Assembly: GCF_015143595.1 (NCBI RefSeq)
Contig: NZ_WYEU01000002.1
Span: 1 to 64,000 of the forward strand
DNA from: Sneathiella sp. P13V-1
Lineage (GTDB): Bacteria > Pseudomonadota > Alphaproteobacteria > Sneathiellales > Sneathiellaceae
Length of the DNA: 64,000 nt
Reading direction: 5' to 3'
The notes beneath the pieces are model-generated. The model did no database searches. It had not been told where the DNA came from and saw only the letters and a program-made list of their open reading frames with translations. Positions 19,915 through 28,597 of the stretch are shown in pieces (position 1 is the first letter of the stretch; the number at the start of each line of letters is the position of its first letter). The translations under genes and the position numbers were made by a program.

Positions 19915-20393
19915 ATGGGTTTTGCTACCATCAGGTAAAAAATAATCAATAAGCCAATGAAAGCTGGCCACCCAAGTAAGAACCAAATCTGAAATAGCTT
20001 GTTGTATCGCTCTGGAAGTGCTGTTTTTGTCTCCCGCGCGTGGATAGCCATTTGCTTTAGTTGTATCTGAAGCCAAATAACGGGGATCCAGCAACATCCA
20101 ACTAAGACATAAATAGCATAAGTTGCTAAGAGCCAGTAGTCGGTCCATGCAAATCCGCCTAGATGAACGAGAAGAGCCCCTGAAATCGGTTGGATAATGA
20201 CAGCGGGGAGAGTAAAGATATAGTCAGCCACTACAGTGTTTTGTGCAGCATAAGCTTTTTCTTCTATTTTTACCGAGAAATAGGAACGAAGCATAAAGAA
20301 GGCAATACCTAAGCCTGTCCCAAACAGTATAGTTGAACTTAAAATGTGTACTGTCTTGGCGAGCAGGTAAAGATCTATACCTTCAAAATCCAT
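19911..20393 (-). CDS. DUF2269 integral membrane protein
   Basis: A 160-residue protein with four predicted transmembrane helices (about 12-30, 50-70, 80-102, 132-155). The start LYLLAKTVHILSSTILFGTGLG is typical of DUF2269. ATG 20393 is preferred; GTG 20411 is in frame with no visible ribosome binding site. It is the first gene of the operon, so its membrane location may anchor the DUF4166/oxidoreductase pair. Function unknown. Confidence 0.82.
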   Translation of the reverse strand: MDFEGIDLYLLAKTVHILSSTILFGTGLGIAFFMLRSYFSVKIEEKAYAAQNTVVADYIFTLPAVIIQPISGALLVHLGGFAWTDYWLLATYAIYVLVGCCWIPVIWLQIQLKQMAIHARETKTALPERYNKLFQIWFLLGWPAFIGLLIIFYLMVAKPI

Positions 20394-20504
20394 CGATGAT
20401 GTTCCGTCCACGGTTCATGGTTTTTAGTTTCCATTTTTAGATAATTAAAAGCAAGTAATTTATCGGAAAAATTGTGATTGAGGGGTGTGTTGAGGATTTA
20501 GAAA

Positions 20505-20527
20505 AGGGCTCCTTTTTAGGAGCCCCT
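20505..20527 (-). terminator. Rho-independent terminator for the PAS-protein transcript
   Basis: GGGCTCC (20506-20512) pairs with GGAGCCC (20519-20525), extended by an A-T pair, around a T-rich loop. Read on the minus strand the stem is followed by TTTTC, so it ends leftward transcription. It lies 145 bases beyond the stop of the PAS gene; the stretch between contains no convincing gene (see findings). Confidence 0.7.
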
Positions 20528-20672
20528 AGAGTATCAGTTATCCAAAAAATCAATTACCTCTTCTGCGAAATTGAGGTCATCCTGAAATAAGATACTTGAG
20601 AGAGAGCCGGCCAGGCACCATCATTTGAATTGCTATGCGTCCTTTAAACCGGGGCATATGCAAAATTTATTG

Positions 20673-21224
20673 TCAGAAATAACTGACGACCGGATTGTTG
20701 GGGAACAGGCTTTTAAGATCGGTTTCTTCGTCAATTTCCAGATGCGCGAGAAAACACTGTGTAACTTGGTTTCGATCTGCAAGAGGAAGGTCGACACCTA
20801 TAACACGGCGATGAGGGCGTTCGTGTTGATCAAGCTGCCCTTTAACCAACCCGATAAATGGAGAGGAGACCATTTCTTGAAAATATCGACCTTCAATCGA
20901 TTGCCAGGCTTCGGGGGAAAGGGCGTTTTCACCGAGATATTTGTTGGTGTAGTCCGTTCCCCACCATTCGGTAAGGTCTGTTCCCCATAAGGTGAATTTG
21001 ACATTGAAGGGGTTATTTTCGAACTTGACGATCGCTATTTTCCCCCACCACCCTTTGAAATCTAGAAAATCAAAATCTGACCGAGAGGGAAGGCTGTTGC
21101 CCTTGCGTTTACTTTGCCACATGGCAACAAGATCTTGAAAGGGCCCAAAATCAGTGGAGGGCGAGTCTAATGGGCAGCGGCCATACTCCCAATTCAATAC
21201 GGGTTTTGCCTTATCGGAAATCAA
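20673..21224 (-). CDS. PAS_5 (PF07310-type) domain protein
   Basis: A 183-residue protein of the alphaproteobacterial PAS_5 family: LVAMWQSKRKGNSLPSRSDFDFLDFKGW, then IVKFENNPFNVKFTLWGTDL. These mark the conserved helix and the first two strands of the PAS core. No output domain is attached, so it is a single-domain sensor or adaptor. The start is TTG 21224 with GAGG about 10 bases upstream. Relative of the PAS protein at 31140. Signal and partner unknown. Confidence 0.85.
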   Translation of the reverse strand: MISDKAKPVLNWEYGRCPLDSPSTDFGPFQDLVAMWQSKRKGNSLPSRSDFDFLDFKGWWGKIAIVKFENNPFNVKFTLWGTDLTEWWGTDYTNKYLGENALSPEAWQSIEGRYFQEMVSSPFIGLVKGQLDQHERPHRRVIGVDLPLADRNQVTQCFLAHLEIDEETDLKSLFPNNPVVSYF

Positions 21225-21354
21225 ACTGGAAACTGCCTCTATTCGTTGGAACTGTTATTAATACATATGTTATGAAGGTGTCATCTTACTTAACAAAGAA
21301 CGCGACTTGAGATTTTTAAGCCAGCGACGACTTTAAAAAAAACTTCTGATGGAA

Positions 21355-22068
21355 CTAGTGAGCCTCCGTCGCGGGTAATAAGGTTTCAATACCAATTTCT
21401 TGTCGGCGTATTGCGGCAGCCAGTTTCTCGTAGCATTCAACAGAATGCTCTTCTGACCCCTTTACCAAAAAAAGGTCGATGGAAATTGTCTCAATATGCC
21501 GACTGGAGAATGTCACATCCTGATTTTCATTTTTGAAATACTCGCAGACAATTGAGGCACAAAAAACAGCGTCAATTCGATCTGCTTTCAGCATCTTAAT
21601 GCCAGAATCCATAGTTGGATACGAGGACATCGTAACCCCTAAACGTTCTCCAATCCCTACTTCCAGTGCATTGAATGCTACTGAACCAACGTTAATTCCG
21701 GTGAGTTGAAGTGAGGGCGGAATGGAAGTTGAACTTTTATACATAATACTGATGCCACTTCTAAAAACGCTTCTAAATAGAAAACCTGTCACACGCTTGT
21801 CTGAAAATGCAGAAGAGGGGTGAAGCAGCAATTTATCTTTTTCGTTCCATACCTTGGTGAGCCGATTAAAGGGTTGATACGTGAAAGTCACGTCTAGGCC
21901 CACCTCTTTTGCAGCTTTTAAAATAAGGCGATTGATGATGCCATCATCGGTATGTTGATTGGTTAAGGGGGGATAATGACTTGTGACAATCTCAATAGCT
22001 TGAGCATTTTTGGGGAAAACTGCAAAGGTAATCCATGCAACGCAAAGAAGCAGAAAAGATTTCATCAT
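21355..22068 (-). CDS. Exported solute-binding-like protein (SBP_bac_3 type)
   Basis: A 237-residue protein with a signal peptide (cleavage near AQA/IEI). The mature part has the fold text of extracellular amino-acid-binding proteins: EIVTSHYPPLTNQ, then LILKAAKEVGLDVTFTYQPF, and a second lobe from about 120 (INVGSVAFNALEVG). No transporter genes are adjacent, so it is an orphan of the kind that often replaces an ABC-linked receptor by a sensing role. The start is ATG 22068 or 22065. The ligand is unknown. Confidence 0.8.
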   Translation of the reverse strand: MMKSFLLLCVAWITFAVFPKNAQAIEIVTSHYPPLTNQHTDDGIINRLILKAAKEVGLDVTFTYQPFNRLTKVWNEKDKLLLHPSSAFSDKRVTGFLFRSVFRSGISIMYKSSTSIPPSLQLTGINVGSVAFNALEVGIGERLGVTMSSYPTMDSGIKMLKADRIDAVFCASIVCEYFKNENQDVTFSSRHIETISIDLFLVKGSEEHSVECYEKLAAAIRRQEIGIETLLPATEAH

Positions 22069-22175
22069 AAAAACCGATAAGCTACAGAAAGGTCACCAAC
22101 CATAATCACAGTATTGTATTCCAACCTAGAAATAAAGTTTCTCTTTCTAGGCGAATTAAGTTCGTCTGTGTCCCG

Positions 22176-22961
22176 TTAGCCAAGGCGCCCGTAAAATGTC
22201 ATGCGCCCTGTTTCTGATAAAGCCACCCCCGGAGCATTATTATAAGCAAGTACCACAAGCAAACGAGTTCTGTCGCCTTCGGTTGGAGTGACGCGGTGAA
22301 TAGAATTACGCCCCCTGAACAGCGCCAAGGTGCCAGGCTCTGCAGACAAAGTGTCCACTTCCGTTTCCCCCTCGAGGACCGCTCGCACACCTTCAAAATT
22401 CATTTCCCCTGCATCAGCATCACGAAGGTCGCGCACATATTGAAATTCCCCACCACCTTTTGGTGCTTGCAGGAGGAGTGTGATGGCGAAGGACGAGTTA
22501 TCGAAATGCCAGTTTAACTCGCGACCCTCATCTGCAAAATGAACATTGATGCCGGATAGGGGATCGGCGTACGGGTAAATGCCTTCTTCCTCTACAACAT
22601 AGGCTACAAATTCTTTAAATGAGGGGTCGTCATATATGGCGTGAAGGCCAGACGTCTCTGGAATCTGATCTGTTGTAATACAGCCTTTGTTGGAGTTTAG
22701 TTGTCGGTTGAAAGGGTGATTGTTTGGCAGTGACGGATCGGTGGCAGTCAAATAGACGTTGTGTGTGTCCGCTGTGTAATAGACCTTGTTACTTTGCTCT
22801 TCTGCTTCAACGATCATCTGCTTCAATGCTGCTGGAAACAAGAAGCCGGGCAACAAAAGGCTACCGTTTGCTTCTAGCTCTTTACGGCATTCCTCTTTAA
22901 ACGTGGTAGATGTGAGCGGATATTTTTCGAGGTCCACCCAATTCCCAATGTTACGGCCCAT
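22176..22961 (-). CDS. 2-oxoglutarate/Fe(II)-dependent oxygenase
   Basis: A 261-residue non-heme iron enzyme. The 2-His-1-carboxylate triad is visible: H152 and D154 in ELNWHFDNSSF and H222 in GRNSIHRVTPTEGD, with R233 well placed to bind 2-oxoglutarate. The blocks VYLTATDPSLPNNHPF and YPYADPLSGINVHFA recall the ArpA/BesD-type family that hydroxylates or chlorinates amino acids; chlorinating members replace the Asp by Gly. This one keeps Asp, so hydroxylation is expected. AGGAAG precedes the ATG. It lies 110 bases downstream of hmuV, the last heme-operon gene, in the same direction. Family placement is from memory, moderately certain. Confidence 0.8.
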   Translation of the reverse strand: MGRNIGNWVDLEKYPLTSTTFKEECRKELEANGSLLLPGFLFPAALKQMIVEAEEQSNKVYYTADTHNVYLTATDPSLPNNHPFNRQLNSNKGCITTDQIPETSGLHAIYDDPSFKEFVAYVVEEEGIYPYADPLSGINVHFADEGRELNWHFDNSSFAITLLLQAPKGGGEFQYVRDLRDADAGEMNFEGVRAVLEGETEVDTLSAEPGTLALFRGRNSIHRVTPTEGDRTRLLVVLAYNNAPGVALSETGRMTFYGRLG

Positions 22962-23071
22962 AGCTCTACTTCCTGAACATCTTCATATTGTTTGCCCTCA
23001 ACTTATAATGGGAGGGGGAAAAGGCTCAAGAAAATAGTGATGAAGCAAACAGCTTGTGTTGGAGGGAAAGC

Positions 23072-23812
23072 TTAGAGGCTGTTAAACTGTTCTTCGGTTA
23101 TCTCGTAGAGATCGCAGACAGAGTTGCTGTTTATTATCTCGCGGCTATCGCCTGCGCGATAAAGACCACCCTCTTTGAGCAGGATTGTTTTGTTCGTCAT
23201 TTTACGAGCTAGATTGAGATCATGTAAAATTGCCACGATCGCAAAATTTAGATTTTCGCAAAGGGAAGAACAGAGATCGAAAAGTTGAAACTGATATTTC
23301 AGGTCGAGTGCTGACGTTGGTTCGTCCAAGAACAGGACAGCATTTCTCTGTCCCCACAATTGGGCCAACACACGCGATAAATGAAGGCGTTGCGCTTCTC
23401 CCCCTGACAATGTGTCTAGCTGCCTCTCTGCAAATTCAGTCGTTCCGGTAAGGGCCATGACTTCACGAATAATCTCATTTTGTTCAGAGATATCCTCATT
23501 GCGATAGGCGGCGCGCCCCAACGCCACAACATCTACCCCCTTAATTGGAAAGCCGATGGATACGTGCTGAGTGAGGACGGCCCTTTGTTTTGCCAGTTCT
23601 CCTCCTGAAAGGTCGCCAATAACTTTGTCGGCTATTTCAATTTTGCCAGTGTCAGGTTTTTGAAAACCCGCAAGACATTTCATAAGAGTGGATTTCCCAG
23701 CACCGTTAGGACCTAGAATTGCCGTGATTTCTCTCTGCTGAGCTTGCAGAGAAATATTCTTGAGTATTTGTTTGCCACTCAAAGACAAAGAGATATCAGT
23801 CGCTTTCAACAT
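23072..23812 (-). CDS. hmuV: Heme ABC transporter ATP-binding protein HmuV
   Basis: A 246-residue cytoplasmic ATPase of the iron/heme ABC importer family. Walker A GPNGAGKST (about 35-43), signature LSGGEAQR and Walker B AVLFLDEPTSALD are all present. It powers import of heme through the HmuU permease from the periplasmic protein HmuT. It is the last gene of the heme operon and starts 3 bases after the hmuU stop. Expected repression by iron through the site before hemP. Confidence 0.95.
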   Translation of the reverse strand: MLKATDISLSLSGKQILKNISLQAQQREITAILGPNGAGKSTLMKCLAGFQKPDTGKIEIADKVIGDLSGGELAKQRAVLTQHVSIGFPIKGVDVVALGRAAYRNEDISEQNEIIREVMALTGTTEFAERQLDTLSGGEAQRLHLSRVLAQLWGQRNAVLFLDEPTSALDLKYQFQLFDLCSSLCENLNFAIVAILHDLNLARKMTNKTILLKEGGLYRAGDSREIINSNSVCDLYEITEEQFNSL

Positions 23813-23815
23813 GAT

Positions 23816-24853
23816 TTAGAACTTTATGCGCAGTTGTTTCATAAGCAGCCAAAGAAAAAACGGACCACCTATTAAACTGGTCAAAATGCCGACAGGCATT
23901 TCAGAGGGAAGAACAATAATCCGGGCGATTGTGTCCGCAAGGAGCAACAATCCAGCTCCCATAAGGGCTGATAAGGGAAACAAGTATTTATGGTCTGAAC
24001 TTATGGTCAACCTTACCAGATGAGGGACAACCAGGCCGATAAATCCGATAAGCCCGCTAACCGCTACGGCGGCCCCAACTGATAGGGCAGACATGACAAT
24101 CACATTGCGTTTGAGGCGTTTCGTATCCACCCCGACATAGCTGGCATTTTCCTCACCCAGCATAAATACGTTTAAATCAGAAGCTGACCTTAGAAGAAGA
24201 AAGAGGGTAGGGATCAGCAATGTAGCCAGAAAGATAACAGAAGGCCATAGTGCACCGCCCAGGCTTCCCATCGTCCAAAAGGTAAGGGCTCGCATTTCCT
24301 GATCATCGCTTAAGAACATCAGGAAGCCCGTTCCCGACATGGTAAGGGCGTTAAAAGCGATGCCAGCAAGCAGCATATGCATCACCGAAAATGCCCCGCC
24401 TATTCTGGCTAGATGAAGAATGAGAAGGCTGGTGGCAAGGCCACCTGAGAAGGCAGCAAGCCCTAACCCATACATCCCAAGGAGGCCGGGCAATGGACCA
24501 ACGATGACAATCATCAACGCGACCGACAGGGAAGCTCCGCCAGAGATGCCAATGAGGCTGGGATCAGCCAATGGGTTCCGAAAAACACCCTGCATCGCCG
24601 CCCCGGAAATACCAAGGGCAGTACCAACCAGACAAGCTAATAGAATTCGTGGCAACCGAATTTCCGACAGGACCATCTTTTGAACGTCGCTTAGTTCGTT
24701 GCCGATAAGCGAGACAACGGAGACCGGAATTGCTCCTGCTGACAACGAAAACAAAAATATTGCTGCCAATAGAACTAAAAATATTCCCGACCACAATTGA
24801 AGTGGGGAGGCGACGCCAATTGTGACCCTGCCTTTGCTGACGCTTCTAATCAT
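23816..24853 (-). CDS. hmuU: Heme ABC transporter permease HmuU
   Basis: A 345-residue integral membrane protein of the FecCD family with about 9-10 helices. The motifs LPRILLACLVGTALGISGAAMQGVFRNPLADPSLIG and VSGLIGFIGLVVPHLVR are the two most conserved FecCD blocks; the former spans about residues 68-103. It forms the dimeric channel of the heme importer. Its start overlaps the hmuT stop by 4 bases. Confidence 0.95.
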   Translation of the reverse strand: MIRSVSKGRVTIGVASPLQLWSGIFLVLLAAIFLFSLSAGAIPVSVVSLIGNELSDVQKMVLSEIRLPRILLACLVGTALGISGAAMQGVFRNPLADPSLIGISGGASLSVALMIVIVGPLPGLLGMYGLGLAAFSGGLATSLLILHLARIGGAFSVMHMLLAGIAFNALTMSGTGFLMFLSDDQEMRALTFWTMGSLGGALWPSVIFLATLLIPTLFLLLRSASDLNVFMLGEENASYVGVDTKRLKRNVIVMSALSVGAAVAVSGLIGFIGLVVPHLVRLTISSDHKYLFPLSALMGAGLLLLADTIARIIVLPSEMPVGILTSLIGGPFFLWLLMKQLRIKF

Positions 24854-25692
24854 TTGATACTTAGCTGGTTGTAAAGATCGGTAGCTGCATCAATGGTGCG
24901 GGGCCCAAAACCCAATAGGCGTAATCCGTCCATTGCGATTATCTGTGCATTTTTCCCTGCAGGCGTAAGCGAGATGCCGGGTAAGGAGAGGAACTGCGCC
25001 ATTCCACCAAGCTGGGCGATACTTCGCTCAGTGGTCAGGATGACGTCGGGTTGCATTTGGACCATCGCTTCCGCGGTGAGCGGCTTGTAACCGATGAATT
25101 TTGCGGCAGGGTTGCCAGCACCCACTAATGTCAAAATGGCGTTTGCCGAGGTGTCACCGCCCGCTGTCATTGGTGTTTTAGCGCCGTGTGTCATCACAAA
25201 GACAACTTTTTTTGTAATAGGATTTTTTGAAACACGTGCCGCTAGGGCTTTATGCTTCTGCAGAATGTTGTTCGCCAATTCTTGTGCCGCTTTATCACGA
25301 TTAGCAAATTTCCCGATTTCCAAAGTGTTTGCAACAATGTCACTGATGTTTTTGGGGGCTTTGACCAACTGGATCGAAACACCCGTATTGCGAAGCTGTT
25401 CAATAGTGGCTGGTGGCCCAGCTTCTTCCGTTCCGATGATATGTGTTGGAGACAAAGAAAGCACACCTTCGGCCGCCAGTGTTCGTTGATACCCAACCTT
25501 GGGTAACTTGTTCGCGGCCATAGGGTAATAACTTGTTGTATCCGCGCCAACAATATGAGTGCCCCCGCCAATCGCAAAGAGTGTCTCTGTAACAGCCCCG
25601 CCAACTGAGACGATCCGAAGAGATTCTGATGCAGATAGAGATGAGGCCGCAGATAAAGTGAGAAGTAGGGCAAGGCATAACTTTTTGATCAT
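24850..25692 (-). CDS. hmuT: Periplasmic heme-binding protein HmuT
   Basis: A 280-residue protein with a signal peptide (cleavage near SLSA/SES). The mature start SLRIVSVGGAVTETLFAIGG is the standard opening of class III heme-binding proteins, followed by VGADTTSYYPMAANKLPKVG containing the expected tyrosine ligand region. It carries heme from the outer membrane receptor to HmuUV. Overlaps exbD upstream and hmuU downstream by 4 bases each. Confidence 0.93.
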   Translation of the reverse strand: MIKKLCLALLLTLSAASSLSASESLRIVSVGGAVTETLFAIGGGTHIVGADTTSYYPMAANKLPKVGYQRTLAAEGVLSLSPTHIIGTEEAGPPATIEQLRNTGVSIQLVKAPKNISDIVANTLEIGKFANRDKAAQELANNILQKHKALAARVSKNPITKKVVFVMTHGAKTPMTAGGDTSANAILTLVGAGNPAAKFIGYKPLTAEAMVQMQPDVILTTERSIAQLGGMAQFLSLPGISLTPAGKNAQIIAMDGLRLLGFGPRTIDAATDLYNQLSIK

Positions 25693-26117
25693 GATTTTTC
25701 TCTTTGCATTAAAATATTTGCGGCCTGAATGCCTTTACTTTCCAGAAAGGTAAGGAGGGAAAGCAATCGCTCCAGAGACGTGCCACGATCACCTGCAATT
25801 ACCAGTTCTTTTCCGGCATTTTCTTGCAAATGTGTAGGCAGTTGAGATTTCAACTCTCCTAAACTGCTGATATCTTTGCCATCCAGTGCGTAGCCTACCT
25901 GCTTGATTTCCAGGAATATGTGCTTTGAGGCTTTGGCAGGTTCAGTTTCCTCGGTTACAGCTGAGGGAAGTGTCAAATCCATCATTCGATAGGAAGCACC
26001 AGCGGTAAGGATAAAAAACACCAATAGAATGAACATGATGTCGAGCAAGGTGGTGAGGTCCAGCATGAGTGCCTGACTGTCATCCGTATCTGTATGTTGG
26101 CTGCTATGTTGGATCAC
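25689..26117 (-). CDS. exbD: ExbD-type energy transducer
   Basis: A 142-residue protein with one N-terminal transmembrane helix (about 22-42) preceded by the conserved LMLDLTTLLDIMFILLVFF. The Asp in this segment is the proton-conducting residue of ExbD/TolR/MotB-like proteins. The periplasmic part has the usual QVGYALDGKDISSLGEL and a C-terminal VIAGDRGTSLERLLSLL. With ExbB and TonB in the same operon it energises the heme receptor. Overlaps exbB by 4 bases. Confidence 0.93.
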   Translation of the reverse strand: MIQHSSQHTDTDDSQALMLDLTTLLDIMFILLVFFILTAGASYRMMDLTLPSAVTEETEPAKASKHIFLEIKQVGYALDGKDISSLGELKSQLPTHLQENAGKELVIAGDRGTSLERLLSLLTFLESKGIQAANILMQREKS

Positions 26118-26659
26118 AGAGCCTGCTCCTGCTGCAATTCCAGATTTAGGGAGCGCTGATTGAGTTCAGCAGTAACAGCGTCAAGAACTGCGTTCCTCCA
26201 AAAGGTCAAAAGGCCCGCCAGAACGACACATGGCAGGGCAACGACCAGACCTGCAGCTGTTGTGAGCAAAGCTTCCCAGAGGCCGTCGGCAATGAGATTT
26301 GGTGTCACCGGATCCGTCGTAGATGCAATCTTTCGAAAGGCGCTAATGATACCAAGAATGGTGCCTAAAAGACCGATGATTGGGCTTACTGTTGCGATTA
26401 GTTTTAGAAGATTAATGCCGCGATCAAATGGCTTTCTCGCTTTTTCAATATGTAAGCTGACTTGCTCATCACGAAGACGCCTGGAGGAGTTCTTTAAATC
26501 GTCCAGCAGTTGCCCGGATTGGCCAAGAAATTTTTTCCCGCGTCCATCAATGATGAGAATAAAGACAAGACGTTCGAGTAACACCATAACCGCGAAAAGG
26601 GAGCAGCCCAGAAGCGGCCCCCCCATCACCCCAAATCGATCCATTATCTCAGGCAGCAT
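26114..26659 (-). CDS. exbB: ExbB-type proton channel (MotA/TolQ/ExbB family)
   Basis: A 181-residue protein with three transmembrane segments (about 12-34, 85-108, 122-145). The second contains LLKLIATVSPIIGLLGTILGII, and ADGLWEALLTTAAGLVVALP is the third, both classic ExbB text. It forms the proton channel with ExbD. The start is ambiguous: ATG 26659 has GAGG 9 bases before it inside the end of hmuS; ATG 26674 or 26644 are alternatives. In each case it overlaps or adjoins the hmuS stop. Confidence 0.9.
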   Translation of the reverse strand: MLPEIMDRFGVMGGPLLGCSLFAVMVLLERLVFILIIDGRGKKFLGQSGQLLDDLKNSSRRLRDEQVSLHIEKARKPFDRGINLLKLIATVSPIIGLLGTILGIISAFRKIASTTDPVTPNLIADGLWEALLTTAAGLVVALPCVVLAGLLTFWRNAVLDAVTAELNQRSLNLELQQEQAL

Positions 26660-27719
26660 TCTGGGCCGCCTCATCGGTCAATTGCGATGTAATCGCGCGC
26701 CAACCGTCAAGTTCTGGTTCACCTGGTTTACGTTTGCCAAATAGGGTTGTGATAATTTCCCCATCTTTATCAAATACTTCTACTGCTGTGACGATGCCAT
26801 CTTCTGTTGGCTTTCTTGTGATCCAGGTTCTGGCAATTTCTGCTTCGTTGAGGTGTAAGTTGAACTTAGGATCAAGAATATTGAACCAGCTTCCGTGATC
26901 AACCAGCTTGTTGACAGTACCTGTGTGGATCTGAATGCAACCGCGGTTGCCAACAAAAACCATGATTTCCAGCTTCATTTCCTGTGCAAGTTCAATGGCA
27001 CTGCGCGCAACATCGTTGGAGACCTGAATAGCGAAGTGATCAGGAACATGTTTGAAGGCTTGTTCTCTGCCAACTTTAAACTTGCGAAGCATTGGAAAGA
27101 AGTCATGTGTATCCTTCATGCCCTCCCACGCTTTTAGGAATTTATCCCAATCCACTTCCTCATCAGCGGGATCAGGTGCTTTTTCTGGATATTCTTCGAG
27201 TTCTAAAATCGGGTTCTGATCAACTGCGCGATATTTGTTTAAGAGCACATCAAAATGGTCTTCGTTAGAATGATTGGTCAGATAGATTTTGTGGAGCGCT
27301 GTACCAGATTTGTCAAAAAACTGAATACTGCGACGTGTACCGACTTTAGTGTCTTCGGTAACTGCGAATATAAAACTCCAATGAGACATAAAAAGGCGCA
27401 AATCAATGTCTGGATTTACAAACAAGCCCGTACGCATTGGGCCCATTGTGTGAAACTGCGGGCCTTCATACACCCCTTTGCGTTCATGGACACAAGACTG
27501 GTTTCTTGTGAGCGCCATGACTTCACCAAAAGGTTCAATCTCTGACAGGATCTCTTCAGGTTTGTTTTCCAGTCGGACAATATTTTCCCCGAGCTGACAG
27601 GCAACCAGTTCCGCTTCGCTGACACCCAAATTCAAGGCCGCATCGCGAATGCGCTTGCCGGGATTTTCCTCTTGAAATTTCTGATATGATTGCAGCAGTT
27701 TTTGTGTTTTCGGTTCCAT
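26649..27719 (-). CDS. hmuS: Heme-degrading/heme-trafficking protein HmuS (ChuS family)
   Basis: A 356-residue cytoplasmic protein built of two similar halves, as in HmuS/HemS/ChuS. Repeated motifs are visible: LTRNQSCVHERKGVYEG in the first half and DHFAIQVSNDVARSA and VGNRGCIQIHTG in the second, with LNEAEIARTWITRKPT near the end. It receives imported heme and releases or stores its iron. ATG 27719 is chosen because GGAAG lies just upstream; an upstream in-frame start at 27764 would run into tonB. It sits unusually between tonB and exbB. Confidence 0.92.
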   Translation of the reverse strand: MEPKTQKLLQSYQKFQEENPGKRIRDAALNLGVSEAELVACQLGENIVRLENKPEEILSEIEPFGEVMALTRNQSCVHERKGVYEGPQFHTMGPMRTGLFVNPDIDLRLFMSHWSFIFAVTEDTKVGTRRSIQFFDKSGTALHKIYLTNHSNEDHFDVLLNKYRAVDQNPILELEEYPEKAPDPADEEVDWDKFLKAWEGMKDTHDFFPMLRKFKVGREQAFKHVPDHFAIQVSNDVARSAIELAQEMKLEIMVFVGNRGCIQIHTGTVNKLVDHGSWFNILDPKFNLHLNEAEIARTWITRKPTEDGIVTAVEVFDKDGEIITTLFGKRKPGEPELDGWRAITSQLTDEAAQNAA

Positions 27720-27727
27720 TTTACTTC

Positions 27728-28597
27728 CTATCGAATGACAAATTTTACGGGGACACGGACCCAACTTTTGACCTTGCGGCCATCTTCTTCACGAGGTTCA
27801 AATTCCCAACTTGCAACAGCGATGAGAGCCGCCTTGTCGAGCATTGTGTAGCCAGATGATTTTTCGACTTTCAAATCTCCAGGGCGACCTTGGTTGTCGA
27901 CCAAAGCGTGCAGCATCACCGTACCTTGCTGACCTAACTGATAAGCACGGCGAGGATAGACAGGTGGGGTTCTGTGACGATAATTTGCGGTATGAATAAC
28001 TGTGGAAACGTTATTTCCCGTGTTGTGTGCAACTGTTTTGGGGCTTGGTTGGACTGATGCTTTCGCCCGGACTACAGGTGCTTTAGGTTCCAATATGGGA
28101 ACCTCTTTTTTTTCAATCTCGTGCTGAATAGAAGCTTTCTTCACGGTCGGTTTAACAGGCGGAACTTCCGCTTGTTGTATAAGATGCGCCGGGCGCGTTC
28201 TTGGGGAAGGGGTCGGTTGTAGCTTGGGTTCCGATTTCGCAAGCTGTTTGACGGCGTCTTCAATAACTTCTTTTTCAACTGGTTCTATGGGTAGAGCAAT
28301 CTTCTCTTGTGCGATTTTCGCAGTTTTGAGGTTTTTAGGCGCAGGAGGTGCAGGCATAAAGACTTGTTGCGGTGCGGCTTTTACTGCCTCAGCCTTGGCA
28401 GGTGTCGGTGGAGCCACTGGTCTTGGAGCGGCAATAGAAGATAGAGAAATCCGGATCTTTTCAATAGGAGGGACATTGAGGTTGGGTGTGCTGATCGCAA
28501 GTGACGCCAGTGCAAAATAATTGACAGCAAAAGACAGGGCGAGAAATCCGCCCCATCTAGCCAAAACGTTCCTATTTTCAAGAACAGCAGTTACCAT
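27728..28597 (-). CDS. tonB: TonB energy transducer
   Basis: A 289-residue inner-membrane-anchored protein: one N-terminal helix (about 15-36), a long Pro/Lys/Ala-rich periplasmic spacer (about 55-200), and a C-terminal TonB domain with RHRTPPVYPRRAYQLGQQG and ASWEFEPREEDG. It transmits proton-motive force from ExbBD to the heme receptor. The start overlaps the end of hmuR (ATGGTAA), so the two are coupled. Dedicated to this operon. Confidence 0.94.
   Translation of the reverse strand: MVTAVLENRNVLARWGGFLALSFAVNYFALASLAISTPNLNVPPIEKIRISLSSIAAPRPVAPPTPAKAEAVKAAPQQVFMPAPPAPKNLKTAKIAQEKIALPIEPVEKEVIEDAVKQLAKSEPKLQPTPSPRTRPAHLIQQAEVPPVKPTVKKASIQHEIEKKEVPILEPKAPVVRAKASVQPSPKTVAHNTGNNVSTVIHTANYRHRTPPVYPRRAYQLGQQGTVMLHALVDNQGRPGDLKVEKSSGYTMLDKAALIAVASWEFEPREEDGRKVKSWVRVPVKFVIR

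Noticed and set aside
19915-20148. Longer N-terminal extension of the DUF4166 frame
   Set aside because: It overlaps the DUF2269 gene in another frame, while the ATG at 19914 gives the family start and a 4-base ATGA coupling.
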